Shown piece by piece: positions 1 through 7,058 of a DNA stretch of 49,052 nucleotides (positions within the stretch are counted from its first letter, which is position 1; every line of letters begins with the position of its first letter). The notes below the pieces were generated by a model that had not been told where the DNA came from, searched no databases, and saw nothing but the letters and a program-made list of their open reading frames with translations. The translations under genes were made by a program, and so were the position numbers. This DNA comes from a virus. The stretch is from positions 1 to 49,052 of the IMG/VR virus record IMGVR_UViG_3300034356_003349. One strand, written 5' to 3'.

Positions 1-1
1 T

Positions 2-595
2 ATTGTACGTGTGGGCACTGATGTGTTCTTTGACAACAGTGAATGGCTCACAACAGATCAAATGAATTGGATACGAGACAATGTGCTAGATTCACGCTAT
101 CGAGTACATCGTGCACAAACAAACGGGCACGGTGACAGTGTGTTTGCTATTTTAAAGCCTGGAGTTATATTAAGTAGTTTACATGACCACGACATAGATT
201 ACAATCAAAGTTTTCCTGGCTGGGAAGTTTGTAGGATTTGGGATGCCAGCATTATGGCAGCCTTGGAAGTGGGAAAGTTTAAATATGAAAACTTCAATGA
301 ACGATGGTATGTGCATGGACGCACACCCACCACTGAGTTTGCCAACTTTGTAGATACGTATCTACACAAGTGGACTGGCTTTGTCAAGGAAACTGTGTTT
401 GATGTCAACTGCCTGGTGTTAGACGAACACAATGTAATTTTTAGTGCCTACAACAAACAAGTCTGGGATTTTTGTAAACTACACCACATTGAGCCCATCA
501 TAAGTGAAATGCGGCACAAGTATTTCTTTGATTCTGGTATCAGTTGCTGTACTCAGGACATACGCCGCAGTGGCAGTTTAGAAACCTATCTTTGA
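2..595 (+). CDS. Amidinotransferase, glycine-amidinotransferase (GATM)-like, C-terminal part, 5' truncated by window edge
   Basis: The reading frame is open from base 2 with no stop, so the true start lies outside the window; GTG at 11 is the first in-window start codon. The protein resembles the C-terminal half of L-arginine:glycine amidinotransferase. Counting from that GTG, an amidinotransferase-type His-x-Asp lies at about 40-42, followed by a KPGVILS strand, a late VLDEHNVI strand, and a terminal CCTQDIRRSGSLETYL segment. That last segment lines up with the family's HCWTCDVRRRGTLQSYL, putting the catalytic cysteine at about Cys179. Such enzymes move the amidino group of arginine to an amine. 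The acceptor here is unknown. The gene converges on the minus-strand operon and overlaps its last gene by 18 bases, so no terminator fits between them. The family call is by remembered motif; the substrate is not inferred. Confidence 0.85.
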   Translation: MVRVGTDVFFDNSEWLTTDQMNWIRDNVLDSRYRVHRAQTNGHGDSVFAILKPGVILSSLHDHDIDYNQSFPGWEVCRIWDASIMAALEVGKFKYENFNERWYVHGRTPTTEFANFVDTYLHKWTGFVKETVFDVNCLVLDEHNVIFSAYNKQVWDFCKLHHIEPIISEMRHKYFFDSGISCCTQDIRRSGSLETYL

Positions 596-1165
596 TATTC
601 GACTAGTAGTTGACGGGCCACGCCTAGGATTTAATGTAATTAAATCGCGGTTGTAAAATTGCCAGGGCAATACTGCGTCTCCAAGGTGTTTGTCTAATGC
701 TTGTGCACCATGACGTTGACTAAATTCAATAAGGGTAACTGCCTGGGAAGGGGTCAATGTGTAAGCATGCGAACCTTTGCTCCAGCGCCCATAAATTTGA
801 TTGACTTTACATTCAGCAGTGGTGTAGAGTTTTACTAAATGGGTGGTTATATCTAAATCAACAGGCCACTTATCTTGTACCACTGCATCATGTTCTAATA
901 TTATAATGGGAGTATTTTGAGTAGCACATTGTTGCCAAAGCAAAAAGTGTGACATCCAACATCCCTGAGCACCCGGGCGTTTGTTCATCTTCCCCAATTG
1001 ACTCATGTCAACATTGATGTTGACCCAGGATACATTAGTTAAACTATGGCCATCGACTGCTGTAAATTTTTTGTACTGCCAGCCGTGTCTGGTTAAACTG
1101 GCCCAACATTCGGCTGCTACCGGCGATGTTGGGTGCGCAATTACATAAGCAATTGGTTGTTCCAT
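578..1165 (-). CDS. Glycosyltransferase family 25-like (LPS-type) protein
   Basis: This 195-aa protein looks like a GT25 glycosyltransferase, the family that includes bacterial lipo-oligosaccharide galactosyltransferases and collagen galactosyltransferases. Visible family marks are the N-terminal AYVIAHPTSP strand, a TAVDGHSL segment, the GAQGCWMSHFLLWQ helix at about 65-78 (GT25 'G..GC..SH..LW'), and IIILEHDAV at about 87-95, where the family has an acidic E-x-D metal site. I chose the ATG at 1165, which overlaps the previous gene's TGA by one base (TGATG), over a TTG one codon earlier. It is short for the family (about 250 aa) and may lack C-terminal parts. It is the last gene of the operon and suggests a sugar acceptor for the island. 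Donor and acceptor are unknown. Confidence 0.78.
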   Translation of the reverse strand: MEQPIAYVIAHPTSPVAAECWASLTRHGWQYKKFTAVDGHSLTNVSWVNINVDMSQLGKMNKRPGAQGCWMSHFLLWQQCATQNTPIIILEHDAVVQDKWPVDLDITTHLVKLYTTAECKVNQIYGRWSKGSHAYTLTPSQAVTLIEFSQRHGAQALDKHLGDAVLPWQFYNRDLITLNPRRGPSTTSRISKIGF

Positions 1166-1914
1166 CAAAGATTTTGCATTAAACGATTGACAGTGGCTGC
1201 ACGTTGCGCCTTGTTTTTCTCACCCAACACAACTACTATAAACTCGTGACCTTGGCGATTTAGTATTAATCCCATGCAAAAACCTGCAGGATTTGTAAAT
1301 CCAGTTTTGCTTACCACAATGTCTTTGAATTGACTTAGTGTGTTAAAGTTGGTGTTAATTAAACTGACAGCATGTTTCTTTTTTGGTGCTGATAGTCGTA
1401 CTTCTTTTAATGTGCTAATACTGCGTATGAGATCATATTGTAGAGAGGCCTTGAACATTTCCTTGACTTCTCGTGGTGTGCTGACATTAAACACACTTAG
1501 CCCCGATGGATCATTGAATTGTGTGTTTGGCAAGTCAAGCTCGGTGGCTTTTGCATTCATCATAAACATAAAAACACTGCGACCACCTGGATGATTTTCG
1601 GCTAGGGTTTCGGCTGCGGCATTGTCGCTTCGAACTAACATTGCGTGTAATAACTCAAGTCTTGAATATTCACGCCGGGGCAACCGAGTGTTTGCACGTC
1701 TGTTGTCAATGACCAGTAGTTCGTTTAATGATGCTGTGCTATCTAACACCACCATTGCAGTCATTATTTTGCTTAGACTGGCAATAGGGCGTTGTGCGTC
1801 ATCACCTTGCTGACTAACAATACGATCATCAGACACATTGTACACCAAAGTAGCTGGTGTAGCGTAGACTGATAATGAAATTGCAGTCAGAAATGCAACA
1901 AAGAACTGTTTCAT
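1165..1914 (-). CDS. Secreted D-alanyl-D-alanine carboxypeptidase/endopeptidase, peptidase S11 (PBP5/PBP7-like)
   Basis: This 249-aa protein has a short signal peptide (MKQFF then hydrophobic residues to about Ala18) and the three penicillin-binding motifs in order: SLSK at 46-49 (nucleophile Ser46, Lys49), SDN at 96-98, and KTG at 203-205. The PSGLS segment near 136-140 is also typical of S11. Such enzymes remove the terminal D-Ala from muropeptides or cut D-Ala-meso-DAP crosslinks in the periplasm. The length fits a single catalytic domain without the PBP5 C-terminal anchor. Its start overlaps the carbamoyltransferase stop (ATGA). In a phage it could trim the wall during infection, alter it against superinfection, or aid lysis; these roles are inference. 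It is not a usual phage endolysin type. Confidence 0.9.
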   Translation of the reverse strand: MKQFFVAFLTAISLSVYATPATLVYNVSDDRIVSQQGDDAQRPIASLSKIMTAMVVLDSTASLNELLVIDNRRANTRLPRREYSRLELLHAMLVRSDNAAAETLAENHPGGRSVFMFMMNAKATELDLPNTQFNDPSGLSVFNVSTPREVKEMFKASLQYDLIRSISTLKEVRLSAPKKKHAVSLINTNFNTLSQFKDIVVSKTGFTNPAGFCMGLILNRQGHEFIVVVLGEKNKAQRAATVNRLMQNL

Positions 1915-3395
1915 GACACTACTTTGACTCCGTATAATGCTTCAAATCTGTCAGCGTCGGCACGATCATTGACCATGGGCTCTCCCCTGATATTCAAACT
2001 GGTATTTAACAGCATGGGGCATCCAGTTCGGGCATACCAAGCTTCTAGCAGTTGTCGGATCCCTGACCCGTCTTTTGGTACTGTTTGTACCCTACTAGTA
2101 TTGTCAACGTGACACACAGCAGGAAATATGTGAGGATGCCTACAACGAGCGATGACTTGCATATACCTACTGTTATCGAAACCACGAGGCATATCAAAAT
2201 ACATATCAACATGCTCCTCCAGAATGACTGGAGCAAAGGGTCTAAATTTTTGTCTGCGTTTGATTCCATTTACACGATCCTTGATGTCAGCACCACGTGG
2301 GTCTGCCAGTAGACTGCGGTTACCCAATGCACGGGGTCCGAACTCGGCTCGTCCACTAGCAACCCCAACAATCCCAGTATCAAGTAGATGCACCATTGCA
2401 TCATGGACAGGATAAACGCCATCAATGCAGTGGCCCAGAAGAGCAGTGTTCCAATGTAAACGGCCACCGTGGGCAACAGCGGCGGCACCAAGACTAGAAC
2501 CAGCATCACCAGGATTAGGTAGGATCCAAATTTTCTCAAAATATTCTCCAAGATGCCGATTGGCCAGGCAATTTAATGCAACTCCGCCCATGTACACAAG
2601 ATTAGAGCTCCATCCAAAATCTCTGGCTCGGCGCATTACATTATTAATTAGTTCTTCTGTGACAACTTGTGCTGTGCAGGCAATATCTTCATTGGTGGCA
2701 GATTCTAAAAAGGATTCATCAAGTCCCAAGTGTAGGTTGTCTTTGAATTTGATGTTGGACTCACTGTGCACTAGTTTAGAAAACATTTGCTCGTACCACA
2801 CAGGTCTTCCCCATCCTGCCATGCCCATGGTGATATATTCTTCATCCAAGGGGTGCAACCCAACTCTTTTGGTAATTGCGCTGTAAAACAATCCAATGCT
2901 GTGGGGATATCTCTGGTGCCAGAGTTTGAGATATGTGGCCCGGCCTTTGGCATCATATTCTGCGCCCCATATACTAATCGTATCCCACTCGCCTACAGCA
3001 TCAATGACCACCACAGTGGCACGGTCATAGGGACTGGTTTGAAATCCAGCGGCTGCATGACTTAAATGATGACTGTGGCCAGTCACACGGTCAGGCAACA
3101 CACAAGGACCAAACTGTTGTTTAAGTATTTGACGTACAGTGAGTTTATTCCATTCAATGCCTTGACCGCTGTACAGTTGTCGTAGCTGTTTCTTCCAAGG
3201 TATTTCGTAGTAGGCCACTGTATCAATACTTCCGGCTGCCTGCCAGGCATCCATGATCAACTCTCGATTAAGGTTGTGATCGTTCTTAATCTTGCTGTAA
3301 CGTTCGCTGTGCCCGGCAAAAAGTATATCGCCAGCTGTACTAATTACAGTGGCGGCTGCGTCGTGAAAGCCTGCGCTGATACCAAGTATATTCAT
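1911..3395 (-). CDS. Carbamoyltransferase, NodU/CmcH/TobZ family
   Basis: This 494-aa protein is a two-domain O-carbamoyltransferase. The N-terminal Kae1-like domain begins NILGISAGFHDAAATV and contains HSHHLSHAAAG at about 107-117, the metal/carbamoyl-adenylate histidine region. GGVALNC and NPGDAGSSLGAA follow in the middle. The YrdC-like C-terminal domain has FGPRALGNRSLLADPR, KFRPFAPVI and LNTSLNIRGEPMV. All usual blocks are present, so it is probably active, though slightly shorter than the usual 550-600 aa. The family uses carbamoyl phosphate and ATP to carbamoylate hydroxyls of sugars or natural products (Nod factor, tobramycin, cephamycin). Overlaps on both sides (ATGA) show tight co-expression with the S11 peptidase and the micro-protein. 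With glycosyltransferases in the operon, a glycan hydroxyl is the likely acceptor (inference). Confidence 0.95.
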   Translation of the reverse strand: MNILGISAGFHDAAATVISTAGDILFAGHSERYSKIKNDHNLNRELIMDAWQAAGSIDTVAYYEIPWKKQLRQLYSGQGIEWNKLTVRQILKQQFGPCVLPDRVTGHSHHLSHAAAGFQTSPYDRATVVVIDAVGEWDTISIWGAEYDAKGRATYLKLWHQRYPHSIGLFYSAITKRVGLHPLDEEYITMGMAGWGRPVWYEQMFSKLVHSESNIKFKDNLHLGLDESFLESATNEDIACTAQVVTEELINNVMRRARDFGWSSNLVYMGGVALNCLANRHLGEYFEKIWILPNPGDAGSSLGAAAVAHGGRLHWNTALLGHCIDGVYPVHDAMVHLLDTGIVGVASGRAEFGPRALGNRSLLADPRGADIKDRVNGIKRRQKFRPFAPVILEEHVDMYFDMPRGFDNSRYMQVIARCRHPHIFPAVCHVDNTSRVQTVPKDGSGIRQLLEAWYARTGCPMLLNTSLNIRGEPMVNDRADADRFEALYGVKVVS

Positions 3396-3493
3396 TTGTA
3401 GATAAATGGATCTCGTTTGCGTAGTTCTTTTAATTTTCGACGATAGCGAATTTCTAGCTTGATTCTTTCGTATAATCTACGTAGCCATCTCAT
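3392..3493 (-). CDS. 33-aa basic micro-protein upstream of the carbamoyltransferase
   Basis: A 33-codon frame begins MRWLRRLYERIKLEI and ends LRKRDPFIYK. Its ATG (3491-3493) overlaps the TGA of the preceding 362-aa gene as ATGA, and its TGA (3392-3394) overlaps the ATG of the carbamoyltransferase as ATGA. That two-sided coupling is the same junction used throughout the operon and argues that it is translated. The peptide is very rich in Arg, Lys and Leu, has no cysteine or clear membrane segment, and is predicted by eye to be one amphipathic helix followed by a short RDPFIYK tail. Small partner genes beside bacterial carbamoyltransferases are known, but I cannot assign this to one. It could be a subunit or membrane-associating partner. 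Function unknown. Confidence 0.72.
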   Translation of the reverse strand: MRWLRRLYERIKLEIRYRRKLKELRKRDPFIYK

Positions 3494-4578
3494 AATATTT
3501 TCCTTGAATGATAATCGTAGCCGGGGCGCATACGATCTATTTGCTGTTGTTCATAATCAGCATCGCTCCAGCAGTAATCATACACTGCTTGAACTCCGTC
3601 TACTTCTATGGAGTATATATCTAAATGTCGGCCCATGATATCCCATATTTTTTCATAGTCTTCGGTACCAAAACTTTGTTTTAGATTGACTTGCCCCACG
3701 GGCAAATATCCCAGACTTAGTTTAGGGTCCTGGGGATCTAGGTTGTTTTCAATCAGCCATTCTCGAAAAGCACCAATGGTTTTGTCATGCCAGGGGTGGC
3801 CGCCACCCACTGTGATGTTGTTGCCCCATTCTACATCAAACTCGCCTGAATAATATTCCAAGTGCGTGATGGCTTCGCAAACTGTGGTTGTGAGTTCAGG
3901 AGCACCTTCGTCTCTAAACACTTCCATCAGAGTTTTACCAATCTGTGCCCAGTGCATGTACACGCCACCTAAGACTCGATCATACCCATTGGAGACAAAG
4001 CCCTGGCGATGCACATCTTCTAACTTGTAACGAGGAGCATTGATCCAAGTGGTGATTTGACTGGGGCGCACCCAAAAAGGATTTGTGGCTGCCTTGCGCA
4101 AGCCCAGGATGAGATTTTCCATTTCATGGCAAATCAAGTTAAGTTGCCTGATACTGTACTTGGTTTTGTAGTCAGCATTGATGTACCAGGTGCTGAAATT
4201 ATCAACTGTGCCTTGTAATATTTCAAAATGATTGTGTAGCCGATTAAACAAGTCATGATTAACGCCCATGGGACTATGATCATGTGCGAAAACATTTGCA
4301 GGGGAGAACACATCATCAATTGCATAGCCGTCAAGCCCTTGATTGATCTGTTTGATGTGACGATTCAAAGCAGTGCACAGGAACTCAATGTTTCTTCCTG
4401 TGGTGGGGAATCCCATGAAACAAAAATTCTTCTCCAGGAGATTGCCGGACTCTAACAATGATTTTAATGCTGTGATCCAAGCCTGTGCCAAGGCATGCTC
4501 CTCAACATCAATGATGTAATTGATTTGATCCTTTTTGTCTAAGGGATCACGCAGTACAACTTTAATTTGGGATTTCAT
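3490..4578 (-). CDS. Conserved-looking protein of unknown function with His-rich motif
   Basis: I do not recognise a named family for this 362-aa protein. It has no signal peptide or membrane segment. The most striking part is a His/Asp/Asn-rich stretch at about 99-119 (HDHSPMGVNHDLFNRLHNHF), followed by LNLICHEMENLI at about 146-157. The spacing of histidines and acids suggests a metal site or a helical bundle like a diiron or DinB-type scaffold, but this is only a guess. The C-terminal part has GGGHPWHDKTIGAFREWL and ends in a YDYCWSDADYEQQ segment. It overlaps the upstream radical SAM gene by 17 bases and the downstream micro-protein by 4, so it belongs to the same operon and probably the same pathway. 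Confidence 0.85.
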   Translation of the reverse strand: MKSQIKVVLRDPLDKKDQINYIIDVEEHALAQAWITALKSLLESGNLLEKNFCFMGFPTTGRNIEFLCTALNRHIKQINQGLDGYAIDDVFSPANVFAHDHSPMGVNHDLFNRLHNHFEILQGTVDNFSTWYINADYKTKYSIRQLNLICHEMENLILGLRKAATNPFWVRPSQITTWINAPRYKLEDVHRQGFVSNGYDRVLGGVYMHWAQIGKTLMEVFRDEGAPELTTTVCEAITHLEYYSGEFDVEWGNNITVGGGHPWHDKTIGAFREWLIENNLDPQDPKLSLGYLPVGQVNLKQSFGTEDYEKIWDIMGRHLDIYSIEVDGVQAVYDYCWSDADYEQQQIDRMRPGYDYHSRKIL

Positions 4579-5866
4579 TCCACCACCGCGCTATTTCTTC
4601 ACGTTCTGATAATATTTGTTGCATGTTAGTTGGTGACGATCTTATGTTTTCTAATTTTAACACACGGCGCTTGCCCCGGACAAGTGCATCTGAATATTGA
4701 TCCGGCCATTGTTCTTCAAATGTTGGTCGTGATCGAAGTTGAAGCAGTACATCACGCATGGCGCCAGCGGAGCGGCCTGCTAACTCGTCAATCCATGGTT
4801 CCAATAAGTGTCGAGGCAATGACAATGGACTCATTATTATATCTGGAGTAAAACTAAAAATCACCTTGGCCAACAATTCTACATCGTATTCCCGAGCCAG
4901 AGCCTGAATAGCATCTACTTCAAACATGCCCGGTAATGTCAATGTAAAGTCCAAACGCATCTGTCGCCGGTTTTGCTTGTACTTTAATCCTTGTTCAAAG
5001 TTTTTTCTGAACTGTTGGTAATCAAGTCCTGTTCGGATGTATTCTCCAGTGGTTCCGGTTCCATCGATGCTGGCACAGATTTGCCAATCCCGAACATGAG
5101 CCAAAATATCCCGATATAGATTAATACTCCGAAAATCAACGCGACTAAGATTGGTGTTATACCTGGCATATACTCTACCTCCATCATTTAATTCTACTAT
5201 GCGCTTCATGTAGCGCCAATGTTGTTCGTACATGAGTGGCTCGCCGCCAACCCAATATACTTCTTCTACTCTGTGTTGCTCCACAGCCTCAGCAAATTCT
5301 GCTTCAATTTGCGTGTCTTGGAACGCACTTATCTCTGTTCGAACTTCGGGACGCATCCATACATTTTTAGGATTGCCCCAATCAATCATGTCATGCTGAC
5401 GTTGTTCGCTTTCCCATGCACTGCTCAACATGTCGCCGCATGTGCGACATTTAAAATTGCAGAGATTGCTGAATCTATAGTCCCAGCTCACTGGTTGCAT
5501 TGTTGTGGTGCCGTCTTCCAAAGTTGAATCCATTACTTCCGGCCATTTGTGTTGAAACAGATGCCAAAAATAATCTCTGTACACCGATGTATTTAAAAGT
5601 TTGTTGTTGCAGACATCACATTCGGGCAAGGTCTCTCCAATCATCATGCGTTGGCGCACACTCTTCATGTGCTCACTGTTCCAGTGTTGCTCCAGTGTCA
5701 TGGGAATGTAGCGTCCTGTGCCTGCACTTGTGTCTATGTACTGCTGAAAATTTTGTGCCGGTTCTCTTGACGCACAGCACATTCTGCGTTCAGTTTGTGG
5801 ACTTAGATAAGTGTGTGTCCAGGGCGCCAGGCAAAGATTAGGTGGCGGGGTCAAAACTGTATCCAA
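4562..5866 (-). CDS. Radical SAM protein 6, N-terminal twitch/SPASM-like type (subtype A)
   Basis: This 434-aa protein has a CNFKCRTC motif (Cys136, Cys140, Cys143; CX3CX2C), the SAM-cleaving 4Fe-4S site, and a GGEP motif at 207-210. Ahead of the core is a cysteine domain: LCLAPWTHTY (Cys12), MCC (Cys30-31) and CDVC (Cys83, Cys86), with an EQHWNSEHMKSVRQRM helix between, which resembles a SPASM/twitch auxiliary cluster domain placed N-terminally ('N-terminal twitch' radical SAM proteins, known mostly from phages). The likely role is radical modification of a peptide, sugar or small molecule; the substrate is unknown. It overlaps the upstream radical SAM 5 gene by 29 bases if the 5866 ATG is right; a slightly later start cannot be excluded, but LCLAPW at residue 11 must be kept. 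Confidence 0.93.
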   Translation of the reverse strand: MDTVLTPPPNLCLAPWTHTYLSPQTERRMCCASREPAQNFQQYIDTSAGTGRYIPMTLEQHWNSEHMKSVRQRMMIGETLPECDVCNNKLLNTSVYRDYFWHLFQHKWPEVMDSTLEDGTTTMQPVSWDYRFSNLCNFKCRTCGDMLSSAWESEQRQHDMIDWGNPKNVWMRPEVRTEISAFQDTQIEAEFAEAVEQHRVEEVYWVGGEPLMYEQHWRYMKRIVELNDGGRVYARYNTNLSRVDFRSINLYRDILAHVRDWQICASIDGTGTTGEYIRTGLDYQQFRKNFEQGLKYKQNRRQMRLDFTLTLPGMFEVDAIQALAREYDVELLAKVIFSFTPDIIMSPLSLPRHLLEPWIDELAGRSAGAMRDVLLQLRSRPTFEEQWPDQYSDALVRGKRRVLKLENIRSSPTNMQQILSEREEIARWWNEIPN

Positions 5867-7058
5867 TCAATTCAGCAAACTCGGGCGACACTTTACACAA
5901 ACTCTGATTGCGTCGACGATCCAGTGTTTCTATCTGCATGCGTAACACACGCCCGTCAGTGCTGGCTCCGCCATTCATAAAGTCAACGATGCCTTGAAAC
6001 TCAATTTGATTCTGCAACGATATACGGGCTTGTTGCAGGCGCTGTGTAATGGCTGATTTGGCTGTTTCTGGCAGGGTTGACACACTGAAATACCAAGCGT
6101 CATGCATGATATTCCAATAAACAAAATCAAATTGTTGTTGATCAATCCAATTTGCAACTTCTTCAATGTAATACACATTGAATACATTCACTGTGGTGCA
6201 CACTTGCAGACGAATATTGCGCAGTCTTGTCTGCATGTTTTTAAAAAGAGCAATGTTTTCAACCACGTTGTTCCATACAGCATTGGTTCTTTGATATTCA
6301 AATCTTTCATTGACATCATCAATGCTAAAAGCAATTTCTACTGTGCGAAAATGCTGCCATATTTCTTCGGCTCGAGCTGGATACTGTGTACCATTTGTGT
6401 TGTAGTGTATTTCAACTTGATGTGCAATACCACGATCCACAATGCCCTGCAACATGTCAAAATGCTCTTCAATCATGAATGGTTCACCACCAGTGAATTC
6501 GATGTAGCGAATATCATTTAATGACTCATCAATTTGATTCCAAAATTGTTGATTTTCTCGGGGCCAGGCCCCGGCCTTTAACATTTGATAATGAAAGTTC
6601 TTTTTTCGATCCACCGAAGAGTCATGGGCGATTTCTTCCACGGCAAAGGTACTTGAACTCCAACTGCCGCAAATCCTACATTTTAGATTGCAGATATTGC
6701 CCAGCTTTAGGTCCAAAAACATCAAGGGTTTGGCATCTTCAGTCCAAGACTGATCTAGCAGTATGTGTTTGAGTCTGTCCAGGGTGTGCATGCGTTTGCT
6801 GGTGCGTCCTGCACTTTCTTCGTTCCAGCATTTACGACAAGTCTGCGGAGTTTGGCCCGACAAAAATTCATTGCGTAGTTTACGCATGTGTTTGCTGTTT
6901 TGTATCTCAGCAAAGTCAGCAGTCATTAAACTGAACTTGTTGCCTTGGTCATCTACAATTTCATCATCGGCCAGGCAACACGGTCGCACAGTGCCAATGG
7001 GACTGGCCTCCAAGCTTATCCAGGGCAGTACGCAGAATTTGGGTTGTGGTATATTCAT
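5838..7058 (-). CDS. Radical SAM protein 5, N-terminal twitch/SPASM-like type (subtype A)
   Basis: I start this 406-aa protein at the ATG at 7056-7058, which overlaps the previous gene's TGA as ATGA, rather than 12 codons upstream. The N-terminal cluster domain reads FCVLPWISL (Cys9), VRPCCLA (Cys27-28), then CRKCWNEE (Cys74, Cys77). The radical SAM core has CNLKCRIC (Cys123, Cys127, Cys130) and TGGEP at about 189-193. The order PW..L, PCC, CxxC, CX3CX2C, GGEP is shared with radical SAM 4 and 6, so the three are paralogs. They remain divergent, which suggests separate substrates or steps rather than recent duplication. Substrate unknown. Confidence 0.93.
   Translation of the reverse strand: MNIPQPKFCVLPWISLEASPIGTVRPCCLADDEIVDDQGNKFSLMTADFAEIQNSKHMRKLRNEFLSGQTPQTCRKCWNEESAGRTSKRMHTLDRLKHILLDQSWTEDAKPLMFLDLKLGNICNLKCRICGSWSSSTFAVEEIAHDSSVDRKKNFHYQMLKAGAWPRENQQFWNQIDESLNDIRYIEFTGGEPFMIEEHFDMLQGIVDRGIAHQVEIHYNTNGTQYPARAEEIWQHFRTVEIAFSIDDVNERFEYQRTNAVWNNVVENIALFKNMQTRLRNIRLQVCTTVNVFNVYYIEEVANWIDQQQFDFVYWNIMHDAWYFSVSTLPETAKSAITQRLQQARISLQNQIEFQGIVDFMNGGASTDGRVLRMQIETLDRRRNQSLCKVSPEFAELIGYSFDPAT

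Noticed and set aside
205-432. Minus-strand open frame inside the amidinotransferase
   Set aside because: It lies opposite a clearly homologous gene, has no recognisable family features, and its composition is that of an antisense shadow.
2045-2551. Two minus-strand hydrophobic frames (74 and 93 aa) within the carbamoyltransferase region
   Set aside because: They look like membrane proteins but are out-of-frame translations of conserved carbamoyltransferase blocks; hydrophobic shadows are common in such frames.
2-3395. A saxitoxin-type biosynthetic cluster
   Set aside because: Only two generic enzyme types match; no polyketide synthase-like SxtA, oxygenases or other core genes are present.
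3392-3493. 33-aa micro-protein as a RiPP precursor for the radical SAM enzymes
   Set aside because: It has no cysteine, no Gly/Ser/Thr-rich core or leader-core pattern, and sits beside the carbamoyltransferase rather than at the operon start. No better precursor peptide was seen, but one outside the window is not excluded.
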